This document shows, piece after piece, positions 43,718 through 53,550 of a stretch of 64,000 bases of DNA (within the stretch, counting starts at the first letter, position 1; every line of letters begins with the position of its first letter). The DNA comes from Simmondsia chinensis. Lineage: Eukaryota; Streptophyta; Magnoliopsida; Caryophyllales; Simmondsiaceae. Made by a program: the position numbers and the translations under genes. Location: positions 6,858,501-6,922,500 of the forward strand of contig JAGTTD010000006.1 in assembly GCA_018398585.1 (NCBI GenBank), read 5' to 3'. The notes beneath the pieces are model-generated. The model was given only the letters and a program-made list of their open reading frames with translations. It did no database searches and had not been told where the DNA came from.

Positions 43718-44160
43718 ATTAGATGCTCTGAGTTTTGATGATTTATCACCTAGATAACTTGACATTTCGAAATATACAATGGGCTATATTGAGATTTGAA
43801 TATTTCATCACTTAAATACCTTAAAATTTTAAAATATTATTAGTCAAATACTCTTTTGTTGAAATTTGAAAAATTTTCATTGGAAAATGCTAAATAGAAT
43901 ATGATTCCAATAATATGGTATATCTGTTGGAATTTGATGATGTTTTGTCAAAAAATGCTAACTTGACACATAATTATGACAATATTAGGTAGTTTGCACC
44001 AACTTGTCAATTTTAAACCACTTGGGTAACTAAAAGAGACTTTTATTAAGAGTTGAATGAATATATTTTTCAGAATTTGACTTGGGTGACCAAATTGTCT
44101 ATTTTTGGCTACTTTGGTGACCAAATGGGGACTTAACTCCTCCATGTAGAGGAAGCTAAG
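43718..44160. repeat. Interspersed repeat with GGTGACCAAAT phrases
   Basis: The part at 43960-44150 (ACTTGTCAATTTTAAACCAC, AGAGTTGAATGA, TTGGTGACCAAATGGGGACT) is shared with 61150-61395 (ACTTGTCAATTTTAAACTAT, GGAGTTGAATGATTAAATC, GGCCAAAAGGGGACTTAAGG). This shows an unnamed dispersed repeat, possibly a MITE. Boundaries unclear. Confidence 0.55.
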
Positions 44161-44165
44161 CGAAT

Positions 44166-44540
44166 TTGAATTTCGATGTAGTGAAAAAAAGGAAGTGGTG
44201 CAACGAGTGGCTTCGTTGTTCGCATCATATTGGTAGAGTCCTCAAGTACAATTGGGATAATGTAGGCAACGCTCCATTTCTAGAGGCGGGAGCCATTGCA
44301 ACCAAAATTGAGATTTTTCATTCTTTATCTAAGGTGTTCAATTGTATTGGGATTAAGGGAGACAATCTTGTGTTGGTCAAAGCTATAACTAAAGAATTTT
44401 TTTGCCCATGGCAAATCAAAACTATAAATAAAGGTATAGGGATCTTATCGTATGTTTAGGGATTTCAAGGTAGTGCACGTTTGAGTGAAGAAAATAGAGT
44501 GGCAGATCAAGTGGTAGAATAAGGGTTCTTTAGGTGAATC
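44166..44540 (+). pseudogene. LINE-type RNase H domain fragment
   Basis: The frame MNFDVVKKRKWCNEWL, then APFLEAGAIATKIEIFHSL, IGIKGDNLVLVKAITKEFF, CPWQIKTINKGIGIL matches the RVT_3 RNase H fold of plant L1 LINEs. Later in another frame come NRVADQVVE and a stop (expected ANRVADxLA). It parallels the remnant at 4660-5015. No RT is nearby. Confidence 0.75.
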
Positions 44541-45016
44541 AGGATGGTGACGTAACATCTAAGCTTTGGTAGGAATCAATTCCGAAATGTTAGGGTATCC
44601 TAACTCTAGTTAGGCATCCTAACATTCTCCATGTCTTTTAAAAGTTATTATTTTAGTAAATTAAAAACAAAATACTCCTTCTTCATTTAAAAGGTTCCAA
44701 ATGTTCTTGCAAATAAAAATCCTACACTTCCCATACTCATTTAATATAAATCCTTTAATTCGCCATGATTCTATTAGGATGGCTTTTCTTATAACTATGG
44801 CTCTTCTAAAATAGTGAAATTAAGTCACTGATTTCACATTCTGATCGGACTTTTTATGATTATTAGTAGTTTGTTTAAATAATTCTTACCTACTAATATA
44901 CCCTTAAAAATAAATATTAATTTATCTTTCAAATAAAGAGGTATAACATTGCTTAAAGAAGGGAAAATAGGCTTTGAACCCAAGAGCTCATGCTTTTTTG
45001 TGCATCATCAACATTA
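44541..45016. other. Non-coding spacer
   Basis: AT-rich, no gene or repeat boundary recognised. Confidence 0.5.
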
Positions 45017-45021
45017 AATTC

Positions 45022-45249
45022 TGTTAGGATTATGCCTCAAATTCTTATATTTAAGTGGAGGCGTGCAGGGAGTACCCTGATCAATCGGGAGCAGAGGCCA
45101 ATCGATCGGGAAACTTATGTAGAAGACCCCTGTGTCCAGAAGGTTCACCGATCGATCAATCGGGAGTCTGTTTTTACACAGGGCTATAAATACAGCCCTA
45201 GGTTTCACGCGTAGAGTATCCAATTCAAAGCGAGCGCCGCCGTAATCAC

Positions 45250-45303
<54 letters not shown>

Positions 45304-45496
45304 GATTGTAATTCTTCTATTATCAAATTAATAAAAGTCTCTATCTCTACTCGTGGTTTTCTCCCCTCTCGATTGAAGAGGGGTTTCCACGTAAATCATT
45401 GTGCTTTTATTTTTTGTTCTCTTTTATCCGTATTACTTCTTGCTTGTTGTAGTATTTAATTTGAATTAAGTACTTGGGATTCTGCATTTCCTCACA
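45022..45496 (+). repeat. Copia 5' LTR with (GA)n run and CGATCGAT motifs
   Basis: 475 bp. The U3-like part has several GATCAATCGGG/CGATCGATC units (45077-45165), a TATA-like GGCTATAAATACAGC (45181-45195) and an AG-dinucleotide run of about 50 bp (45250-45300), longer than in the 3' LTR. Confidence 0.9.
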
Positions 45497-45532
45497 AATT
45501 GGTATCAGTACTAGGTTGTTCGTTTTGGTACT

Positions 45533-46456
45533 ATGATGTCAGCGATTAGGTCTGAAGTAGAGAAGTTTGGTGGTCAAGAGAGTTTCAGTTTGTGGCAAGT
45601 TCGCGTTAAAGGTCTTCTAACACAAAATGGCTTGAAGAAAGCACTGGATGGAAAAGAGAAGAACCCGGAGAGTTTATCCGAAGCACAATGGGAGGAGTTA
45701 GATGAGAAGGCACTTACAGCTATTCAGATGTGTCTTAAAGATGATGTTCTGATAGAAGTCTCAGAGGTGAAAACCGCTAAGGAGTTGTGGGAGAAGTTGC
45801 AGGAGATGTTCTGCTTCAAATTGGTCTCCAACAAACTCGCGGTCAAACGCCGGTTATTCATGTTTCGTATGTCGGAAGGTACATCTCTTAAGAATCATCT
45901 TAGCGAATTTAATTCTATAATTCAAGAATTGAAAGAATTGGATGATACCTCTAAGGACGAGGATCAGGCCATGCTGTTATTGTGTTCACTCTCAAATTTT
46001 TATAAAGGCTTTGTAGAAAGCATGATATATGATGGTAGGCCAATTATCACTGTTGATGAGGTTAAAAGAAACTTAGTAAGTAAAGAGAGAGTTGATAGAG
46101 AATTGTCTAACTTTGTGAATAATCCTGGTAATGTGTTGTTTGTGAGAGGTAGGACTGAGACTAGAGGGTCTAATGGTGGTAAGAAGTCTAGGTCTAACCC
46201 TATACATAAGAACCTGTCATGTAACTTTTGTCACAAGAAGGGGCACATAAAGGAAAACTGTTATAAGCTTAAGAATAAGCAGAAAGAAGATAACATGAAT
46301 GACCATAATAGAGGTGATAAGTCCGCTGAGGCTAGTGTAGTTGAAAATGAGGGAGATGCTGATGTCCTACTAGTAACCGAGTCACAGACCAAGTCTAGAG
46401 ATAAGTGGATCATGGATTCGGGTTGTTCTTACCATATTTGTCCTAATAGAGACTGA
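45533..46456 (+). CDS. Copia gag and start of protease
   Basis: 307 codons, the start of the element polyprotein. The first of two adjacent Met codons is only 37 bp after the LTR, as usual in this group. The capsid part reads SAIRSEVEKFGGQESFSLWQ, KELWEKLQEMFCFKLVSNKL, FRMSEGTSLKNHLSEFNSII, MLLLCSLSNFYKGFVESMI. The zinc knuckle CNFCHKKGHIKENC (CX2CX4HX4C) is at residues 230-243. The protease site WIMDSGCSYHICPNRD ends at a TGA stop where Trp-Phe is expected, so a single base change probably ended the long frame. The gag part may still be translatable. Confidence 0.88.
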   Translation: MMSAIRSEVEKFGGQESFSLWQVRVKGLLTQNGLKKALDGKEKNPESLSEAQWEELDEKALTAIQMCLKDDVLIEVSEVKTAKELWEKLQEMFCFKLVSNKLAVKRRLFMFRMSEGTSLKNHLSEFNSIIQELKELDDTSKDEDQAMLLLCSLSNFYKGFVESMIYDGRPIITVDEVKRNLVSKERVDRELSNFVNNPGNVLFVRGRTETRGSNGGKKSRSNPIHKNLSCNFCHKKGHIKENCYKLKNKQKEDNMNDHNRGDKSAEASVVENEGDADVLLVTESQTKSRDKWIMDSGCSYHICPNRD

Positions 46457-49400
46457 TTCGCCACTTATAAGTCAATTCAAGGTAGAGTAGTCTTGATGGG
46501 CAACGATAACGTGTATAAGGTGATGGTTATTGGAACAGTTCGTGTGAAGATATTTGACGGTACTATCATGAAACTTAGAAACGTGAGACACGTTCCAGAC
46601 TTGAAAAAGAACCTTATTTTTTAGGTACCCTTGAGTCCAATGGGTACAGGTACACAGCTGAAGATGGAGTTACAAGGGTTAGTAAAGGTACATTGATTGT
46701 GATGCAGGGTAGAAGGGTACAAACCTTGTACGAGCTTGTAGGTTCTACCGTGACAGGGACAGTGGCTGTTTCCACATTGTTTAGGATATATATAGAGATC
46801 ACTAAGATGTGGAACATGAGATTGGGCCATATGAGTGATAAAGAGCTGTTAGAGTTGAGTAAGAGGGGTCTACTATGTAGTCAGTCAACTGGATAGATGG
46901 ATTTCTGTGAGCATTGTGTACATGGGAAGCAGAAGAGGGTCAACTTCAAGCAGGCAGTGCATCAGACTAAAGGATTGTTGGACTATATACATTAAGATTT
47001 GTGGGGACAGTCTAGAGTTGCTTCCAAGGGAGGTACCAGTTATCCACTAAAGTTCATTGATGATTGTTCAAGAAAAGTTTGGGTCTATTTTCTTAAGCAG
47101 AAAAATGAGTTTTATGAAGTCTTCAGGAAATGAAAGATGCTGCTTCGAAAACAGACAGGGAAGTAGATAAAGAGGTTGAGACCTGATAATGGTCTTGAAT
47201 TTATTGAGGGTGATTTCCTCAAATTTTGTGAGAACCAAGGCATTGTCAAACACATGACTTATACAAGTCGACCTCAACAGAATGGAGTGGTAGAGAGATT
47301 GAATAGGACGTCTCCGGAGAAGGCTCGGTGTATGCTTTCAAATGCAAGATTAGGGAGAGAATGGTGGGCAGAGGCAATTAACATGGCTTGTTATTTAGTG
47401 AATCGATCTCCTCATTCATCGCTTCAGTTGAAATTCCAGAAGAGGTATGGTCTGGTTCTCCTGCTGATTATTCCCATTTGAAAATATTTGGTTGTCTTAC
47501 TTATGCTTATGTTAATGATGGAAAGCTAGAGCCCAGGGCAAAGAAGTGTATCTTTCTTGGCTATATGTTAGGTGTAAAGGGATATCGTTTATGGGATCCA
47601 AAATCTCATAAATTTCTGACTAGTAGAAATTTTACTTTTGATGAATCTGTTCCACTACATTCGCCACACACGCCCTTCTTAGTTCATGAATCAATTCAAG
47701 AGCAGAAGCCCAATGAAAGTCAGATACAGTCAGAAAGTACAGATCAGCAACAGGTAGTTCAGTTTGACAGCATGTAGGCACCTCCAGTACAGGTTTTTGA
47801 TGAGAATTAAGAAATAGAAACAGGTTAGCAATCGAGCATCATACAATTGCAGGTGGTAGGCAGAAGAGGCAGATTAGGCCGCCACAGAGATATGGGTATG
47901 AGGAGATGATAGCCTATGCCCTTACTATAGCTGAGACAGTGGAAGATTCTGAACCGCCTTCATATTCAGAAGCTGTATTGAGATCTGAATTAGAAAAGTG
48001 GCTTATGGCCATATGAATGAAGAGATGGAATCACTTTAGAAGAACCAGACTTGGCGGCTAGTCAAGCCTCAAACAGGAAAAAGAGTAATTAGGTGCAAAT
48101 GGGTCTTCAAACGAAAAGAAGGCATTCCTAGAGTGGAAGATGCAAGGTACAAGGCTTTGTTAGTAACTAAAGGCTACAGTCAGGTACACGGTGTTGATTA
48201 TCATGATATTTTCTCACTTGTTGTTAGACATTGTTCCATATCAGCGATACTTGCTTTAGTAGCAATGCATGATTTAGAGCTTGAGCAGTTAGATGTGAAA
48301 ATTGCATTTACATGGTGAGCTAGAGGAGAGTATTTATATGAATCAGCCTGAAGGCTTCATTGTTGAGGGTAAATAAGATCATATTTGTTTATTGAAAAGA
48401 TTTTTATATGGTTTAAAACAGTCACATAGGCAGTGGTACAAGAGATTTGATCAGTTTATGACTGGTCATGGGTTCTTCAGAAGCAAGTATGACAGTTGTG
48501 TATATTTCAGAATGACAAATTCATGCTCTTTTGTTTATCTTCTATTATACGTTGATGATATGTTAATTACAGCTAAGAACATGACAGATGTTGATGATTT
48601 GAAAGCAATGTCGAAAAGCGAGTTCAAGATGAAGGACTTAGGAGCAGCTAAGAAGATTCTTGGCACGGAGATCAGTAGGGTCCGAAAAGCAACAAAGTTG
48701 TACTTGTCTCAGGAGAAGTACATTGAGACGGTTCTAGATTGATTTCACATGAAGGATGCTAAACCTGTTAGCACTCCCTTAGTAGCTCACTTTAGGCTTT
48801 CAGCATTGGAATCACCTCAGACCGAGAAGGATGTCAGGTACATGTCACAGGTCCCTTATTCTAGTGCTACGGGTAGTATTATGTATGCTATGGTATGTAC
48901 TCGTCCATATATTGCTTATGCTGTGAGCAAAGGAAGTAGATACATGGCGAATCCAGGAAAGGAGCATTGGCACGCTGTCAGATAGATTCTCAGGTACTTA
49001 CATGGCACTTCTGATATATGTTTGGAATTTAGGAAGAGCAAATGTTATTTTGTAGGGTATGTTGACTCAGACTATGGTGGAGATCTCGATAAGAAGAATC
49101 CACTTCGGGTTATGTGTTTTGTTTGGGAGACAACGGTATCAGTTGGGGAGCATGTCTACAATCAGTTACTTCACAGTTGACTACCGAGGCCGAGTATATG
49201 GCAGTTACAGAAGCGTTTAAGGAAGCGGTTTGGTTGAGATGTTTGATTAGTGAGATCAGTGTTGACCAGGGCACTGTTGGGGATGACTGTGATAGCTAGT
49301 TAGCGATTCACCTAGCTAAAGATCAGATGACGCATCATTTTATTCGAGATCTGATAGATAAGCGGAAGGTGGAGTTGAAGAAGATTAGTACCGAAGATAA

Positions 49401-49490
49401 CCCAGCAAACATGTTCACTAAAGTTTTTCCCGGCAGGAAATTTGAGCATTGCTCGAACTTGGTTGGGCTCTCAGTTTCAGTTTGTTAACC
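46457..49490 (+). pseudogene. Copia pol: protease end, integrase, RT, RNase H
   Basis: After the stop at 46456 the same frame continues (FATYKSIQGRVVLMGNDNVY, VRHVPDLKKNLI). Then come the integrase zinc-binding end (MDFCEHCVHGKQKRVNFKQA), catalytic parts (IDDCSRKVWVYFLKQK, RPDNGLEFIE, RPQQNGVVERLNRT), RT (WVFKRKEG, LEQLDVKIAF, RFLYGLKQSHRQWYKRFDQF, LLYVDDMLITAK with intact DD at about 48553), SKSEFKMKDLGAAKKILGTE, and RNase H (TTEAEYMAVTEAFKEAVWL, MTHHFIRDLIDKRKVELKKI, NPANMFTKVFPGRKF). In-frame stops near 46622, 46895, 46993, 47132, 47165, 48016 and others, and shifts near 47440, 48315 and 49100. Inactive. Confidence 0.9.
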
Positions 49491-49564
49491 CCGGTGTGGG
49501 GGTGTTTTTGGAGAAGGTGGAAATATTTTATTTCGGTGATTGAATTTGAGTCAAGGTGGAGATT

Positions 49565-50016
49565 TGTTAGGATTATACCTCAAATTCTTATATTTAAGTG
49601 GAGGTGTGCAGGGAATACCCCGATCGATCAGGAGCAGAGGCAGACCGATCGGGAAACTTATGTATAAGACCCTTGCGTCCAGAGGCTCAACCAATCGATC
49701 GGTGGAATGCCGATCGATTGGGACCCTTCCGATCGACCTGGAGTCTATTTTTATAGGGGGCTATAAATACAGCGCTAGGTTTCACGCGTAGAGTATCTAA
49801 TTCAAAGCGAGCACCGCCGTCATCAAAGAGAGAGAGAGAGAGAAGTGATTGTAATTCTTCTGTTCTCAAATCAAGAAAAGTCTCCATCTCGATAGCAAAG
49901 GGGTTTCAACGTAAATCATTGTGTTCTTATTTTTCATTCTCTTTTATCCGTATTACTTCTCGTTTGTCGTAGTATTTGATTCGAATTCAGTACTTGGGAT
50001 TCCGCACTTCCTCACA
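49565..50016 (+). repeat. Copia 3' LTR
   Basis: 452 bp, with the same CGATCGATC-type units (49621-49740), TATA-like GGCTATAAATACAGC (49759-49773) and a shorter GA run. It ends TTCCTCACA. Confidence 0.9.
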
Positions 50017-50021
50017 AATTC

Positions 50022-51220
50022 ATTCATGTACTTAAGTTTATGTAATATTTTCTAGGTTGATGCTTATTCTTTTCCTAAGTTCAAGCATAGCGTGCGTTCA
50101 TAGTTGAAATATGTAGTGTTTTTCATGTATAGATATGCAGATGAGTTATGTACATTTAAGAGTAACGGGAATATGCCAAAAGAGTTTGTAGCAAGTTTTT
50201 ACCAGTATTAGATTACCATCTATGTGTAATCCAACTTTATATTTTACCTATTATATTGATCTTGAGCATGTAGTCCACTGAATACGATGACAACCATTGA
50301 AGCGTTTTTAGACTCTCAACAAGATTTCTAGTAATGAGGTTGCAGTCGTGCTTGGGGTTCACACTTTTTAACCTCATCGTGTTGCATTTCTTCTTATTAC
50401 TCTTCACTTCTTGAGAGCGTGGCATGCCGACAGCAATGTCCATAAGACCATTGACAAACGTTAATAAGAGATTATCCATGGACAACGCCAAATGCAATAA
50501 AAGTGTTGGAAAAGTCACAGGCTCAAGGAACTTTGAAGCTCCTTTTGGAATTGGTAGCTTATTCCACATAGGAAAAATTAATTATGAAAGCTTATCCGAA
50601 ATAAGGAGGGTCAAGGTAACATTTTAAATTGAATTGAGAGTGAGAGGTGGATGGGTACCACATGCACGCACCCGCCGCTCACTCGTTGTGCTAGGCCAAG
50701 CTCGGGTAATGGGTGTTTTTTCTTCAACACATGTTTCATCCTTTCTGAAAGTGTTGTAACAAAGCATTAATTTTACTATGCTTCTCATGAAAATGCTCTT
50801 TTCTATGTTGATTCATTTATTACTCTGCACCCATAATTGTTCATTTCTCATCCTTGATAATTGTTGGGGCCATTTATTGATGATGTCTATTAGGACTATA
50901 AGGCACCCCTTTTCAAGACGTGCATGTTCTACTATAAAATCATTGTTTCGCAAAGTTCAGTAACAGCCATCTTCATACCAATTCTCTCCCTTTCTACTTT
51001 ATTCTTCTCTAAATTTTTATTTACTTGGGCAAAGTTTTTGGCATTCCTGATCAACAACTAAGGAGTACACGTTAAAAGTCGGATCACGTAAATCCTGTAA
51101 GATGATCGCTGGTGTTTCTGTGTGCATCTAAGCAGAGGCAAAATCGTCTTTCAGGACAGTGGTTCTATAATGGCGATATGTTCATTGTTCAAAACTCAGA
51201 TAAGGTTTATTCACAAATCC
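50022..51220. other. Unassigned stretch with one unexplained open frame
   Basis: No transposon domain or boundary recognised. It contains the 110-codon minus-strand frame at 50237-50569 (separate entry). A pyrimidine-rich run (TTCTCTCCCTTTCTAC, about 50981-50996) lies near the right end. Confidence 0.4.
50237..50569 (-). CDS. Unrecognised 110-residue open reading frame, possible captured gene fragment
   Basis: It starts MWNKLPIPKGASKFLEPVTF and continues LALSMDNLLLTFVNGLMDIA, VNPKHDCNLITRNLVESLK, ending MLKINIIGKI. Composition looks protein-like (balanced hydrophobic and charged residues, unlike the AT-rich chance frames around it). It has an in-frame stop upstream of the Met. I do not recognise a family, and no transposon motif is seen. 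It may be an exon fragment or decayed element-borne gene. Confidence 0.25.
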   Translation of the reverse strand: MWNKLPIPKGASKFLEPVTFPTLLLHLALSMDNLLLTFVNGLMDIAVGMPRSQEVKSNKKKCNTMRLKSVNPKHDCNLITRNLVESLKTLQWLSSYSVDYMLKINIIGKI

Positions 51221-51397
51221 TTAAGCCTATTTAGGATTGCTTTTTGTGAGGAAAAAAAGTATTTTTTCCCCTTAAAAAGCGTTTTTTTGGAAATTCTGGG
51301 GTCTTTGGCTAGAGAGAAAAAGTGCTTTTATCATATTAGAAGCAAAATTTAAAAAATTGAGAAATTTTGGTTTATATATTCTAAAGTATTTTTTATA

Positions 51398-51644
51398 GGG
51401 TCCATTTACTAGGCACTAATGCACCGCCTCCCATTAGAACTCTGAAGTTAAGCGTGCTTGGATGAGAGTAGTACCAGGATGGGTGACCTCTTAGGAAGTC
51501 CTCGTGTTGCCAACCTTGTAAAGTTGGGGGTCCTCAGAAACAATCTCTCAACAGGATTACACCTTGGAGGGGTAAGGCTGCATACATCCTTCCCCCAAAT
51601 CCCGCTTAGGCAAGAGCCCTTGAAGCACTGGGTCTATTATTGTA
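51398..51644 (+). mobile_element. 5S rRNA-headed SINE with RTE-type tail, copy B
   Basis: The head at 51398-51514 contains AGGCACTAATGCACCGCCTC, CATTAGAACTCTGAAGTTAA, GCGTGCTTGGATGAGAGTAG, GGAAGTCCTCGTGTTGCC. The tail at 51515-51644 has AAGTTGGGGGTCCTCAGAAA, GGGGTAAGGCTGCATACATC, AAGAGCCCTTGAAGCACTGG, GTCTATTATTGTA. The join between 5S part and tail (GCCAACCTTGTAA(A/G)GTTGGGGG) is the same as in copy A, so both come from one fused founder rather than separate events. Flanks share TCTAAAGT (51380-51387 and 51648-51655), a decayed TSD candidate. This copy is more diverged than copy A in its tail. Confidence 0.9.
51443..51487 (+). promoter_or_regulatory. 5S-type internal Pol III promoter of SINE copy B
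   Basis: A-box region GAAGTTAAGCGTGCTTGGA (51443-51461) and C-box region GTAGTACCAGGATGGGTGAC (51467-51486) are kept, the C box being closer to plant 5S than in copy A. Confidence 0.72.
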
Positions 51645-52137
51645 CCATCTAAAGTTTGGTAATATAATTTTTATGCTTAGAAATATATTTTAAAAAAATT
51701 TATCTATTTAAAAAATAATTTTTATATTAAACATTATTAAAATCCAAAAATTTTATTGTTTAATAATACATTTAAAATTTTTAAATAATATTTTATATAT
51801 TTAGAAAATATTCAGATAATACAAAAAATATTTTAAATATTCAAAATATATATTAATTATTTGGAATGTTTTTGAGTATTTTTTCCGATTAGAATAGACT
51901 CATGTTAGTGTTCGTTTTGGTAATTTAATAGAAAAAGCATTTTTTTCCTTAAAAATTGGACAAACACTAACAATAATTCCGTAAGTGCTTATCTAAGGTT
52001 GTACCAAACACAAACTGCTTCTTTGGAACAATACTTTTAAAAAATTGTTTCCGTGAAAAGTGATTTTGAAAAAACAAATTTTCATAGTAATACCAAATAG
52101 AGCCTTATACTACAAAACAAGAAAATCAAAAGCCTAG

Positions 52138-53344
52138 GGGCCTGTTTATTAACAAAATTTTCTAATTTTTTCAGAAAACTATTCCTGGATAACTAGAAAA
52201 CTGAAAAACGAGTTTAGCAGTCCAGTTTTCAAATTCTAGAAATTGGAAAATAGTTTTCCAGTTTTACAAAATAAGTTCTTTATTTTCCAACTTTTTTTCC
52301 AAACCCCCCCCCCCCTTCATATTTTCGCACTACTCACCCATTTTATAATATTTTCTATATATCCAATCTCCTCCTTCTTTTACGTAAATGATTTTGGAGT
52401 ACTTAAAGCCAAGTTCCCGATTTTAAAAGCGATAAATAATTTTCAAGTCAAAGGACAATTAAGAGGACTATATGAGTTATTTAATTATAGACACTCATCT
52501 TTGTAGAATGTGATAGAGCGGGCGTTAGGATTATATAAGGCTAGGTTCCTTTTTTTAAAAGTGATACCGAACTATCCATTAAGGTAGGAGTGTAAATGAA
52601 CCAAACATTCGATGAACTACTTGCATTCAAAATCAATTAGAGCCCGTTCATATTCATTATGAGGGCTCGATGGCTTATCGAGCAGTGTTCGAGCAGGCTC
52701 GATAAACTTAACGATCTGAGTTCGAATAGGGAATGCTTGGTTCGTTAACACTCGCGAACAATTTGATAAGAGCTCGTTAAGGGCTTATTAAAAGCTCGTT
52801 AAGAGCTTGTTAACAGTTGATATTGGTCTGAAAGTGGTTCAATAATGGCTCGATTGTAATTTGAAAAGCGTCGATAGCGAGCTCGATTCAGTACCAAACT
52901 CCGATCGGTTTTAAGCTTGATTAGGCTCGATAATGAGCTCAACATTTCTCGATAACAAGCTGGGCTCAATTCTATAACCTTAACGAGCCGAGCCGAGTAT
53001 CGAACACTCTAAAACCCTGCCGAGTAAAGTTTGAACAAGGGTTGCAAAAGCTCGATAAAAGCTCTGCTCTAATTTAAGCTCGATAAGCCTTATCAAGCTT
53101 GAGTTCAAACAGGGGGATTCTCGGGTCGGCTCGTCTCATTTACACCCCTACATTAAGGAGACAAAGGTTGATTCCTATGTCGCATTGTACATTATTTATG
53201 TATCATTCTCAATGTTAGAAAAATTGAATCACTTAAACTCATTTTCCAATTTTCTATGTTGCAAAGCTGAAAAAAGAAAAAAGGAGATGAAAAGAAAAAC
53301 TAAAAATGAAAAAAGAAAATAGTTTTCTATTACTAAACAAGCCC
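52138..53344. mobile_element. MITE with TAG duplication inside the copia LTR
   Basis: Ends are GGGCCTGTTTATTAAC and, reversed, GGGCTTGTTTAGTAAT. It is flanked by TAG (52135-52137 and 53345-53347). The partner LTR at about 58820 reads through (AACCCAGGATT) without it and serves as an empty site. Three-base duplications fit PIF/Harbinger-like MITEs, though these usually use TTA/TAA, so the superfamily is inferred. Non-coding. A hAT MITE is nested at 52585-53150. Confidence 0.82.
52585..53150. mobile_element. GAGCTCG-rich hAT-type MITE, complete copy
   Basis: 566 bp. Terminal repeats TAGGAGTGTAAATGA and TCATTTACACCCCTA. The target duplication CATTAAGG (52577-52584 and 53151-53158) is exact and 8 bp long, as in hAT elements. 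The body is dense in GCTCGATAA/GCTCGTTAA. It identifies the family of the copies at 1-425, 3797-4499 and the degraded one near 60960-61105. Confidence 0.93.
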
Positions 53345-53550
53345 TAGGATTCTAGACAATAAAGTAAGAAAATAAAAAATAAAACTTCCAATTCAAGGCC
53401 ATTCATGGCCGGTTAACAAGAAAGGTAGGGGCACCATGAATTCCCAATTCAATTTGCCTAATTACTAGTCCATAACCCCCATTTGTTCTACAACCTATTT
53501 ACTCCACTACTAAATACATGTAAAATACAAATACAATGACAAATTCAACA

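Larger units (their letters stand above)
45022..50016 (+). mobile_element. Ty1/copia retrotransposon with both LTRs
   Basis: 4,995 bp. LTRs at 45022-45496 and 49565-50016 open TGTTAGGATTAT and end CTTCCTCACA or TTTCCTCACA. TSD AATTC (45017-45021 and 50017-50021). PBS-like TGGTATCAGTACTAGG (45500) and purine tract AAGGTGGAGATT before the 3' LTR. Gag-pol order: gag, protease, integrase, RT, RNase H. The gag part is open; pol has many stops. LTRs are clearly similar, so the insertion is of moderate age. Confidence 0.93.
51221..52107. repeat. MITE with imperfect terminal repeats, interrupted by 5S-SINE copy B
   Basis: The left end TAAGCCTATTTAGGATTGCT and the reverse complement of the right end, TAAGGCTCTATTTGGTATTA, are similar. 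Both interiors have AAAGTGCTTTT/AAAAGTGATTTT and T/A-rich arms. It is non-coding. Superfamily unclear; it resembles hAT-type GGCTCTATTTGG MITEs. The SINE at 51398-51644 sits inside. TSD not resolved, and its right end merges with the truncated copia LTR. Confidence 0.5.
52108..53550 (-). repeat. Copia 3' LTR, split by a MITE
   Basis: Parts 52108-52137 and 53345-53550 align with 58797-59023 (ACTACAAAACAAGAAA, CATT(C/T)A(T/C)(G/A)GCCGGTTA, TGAATTCCCAATTCA, ACTACTA(A/G)ATACAT). It ends AAATTCAACA at 53550. About 100 bp present at the left of the other LTR (58697-58796) are missing here. Confidence 0.83.
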
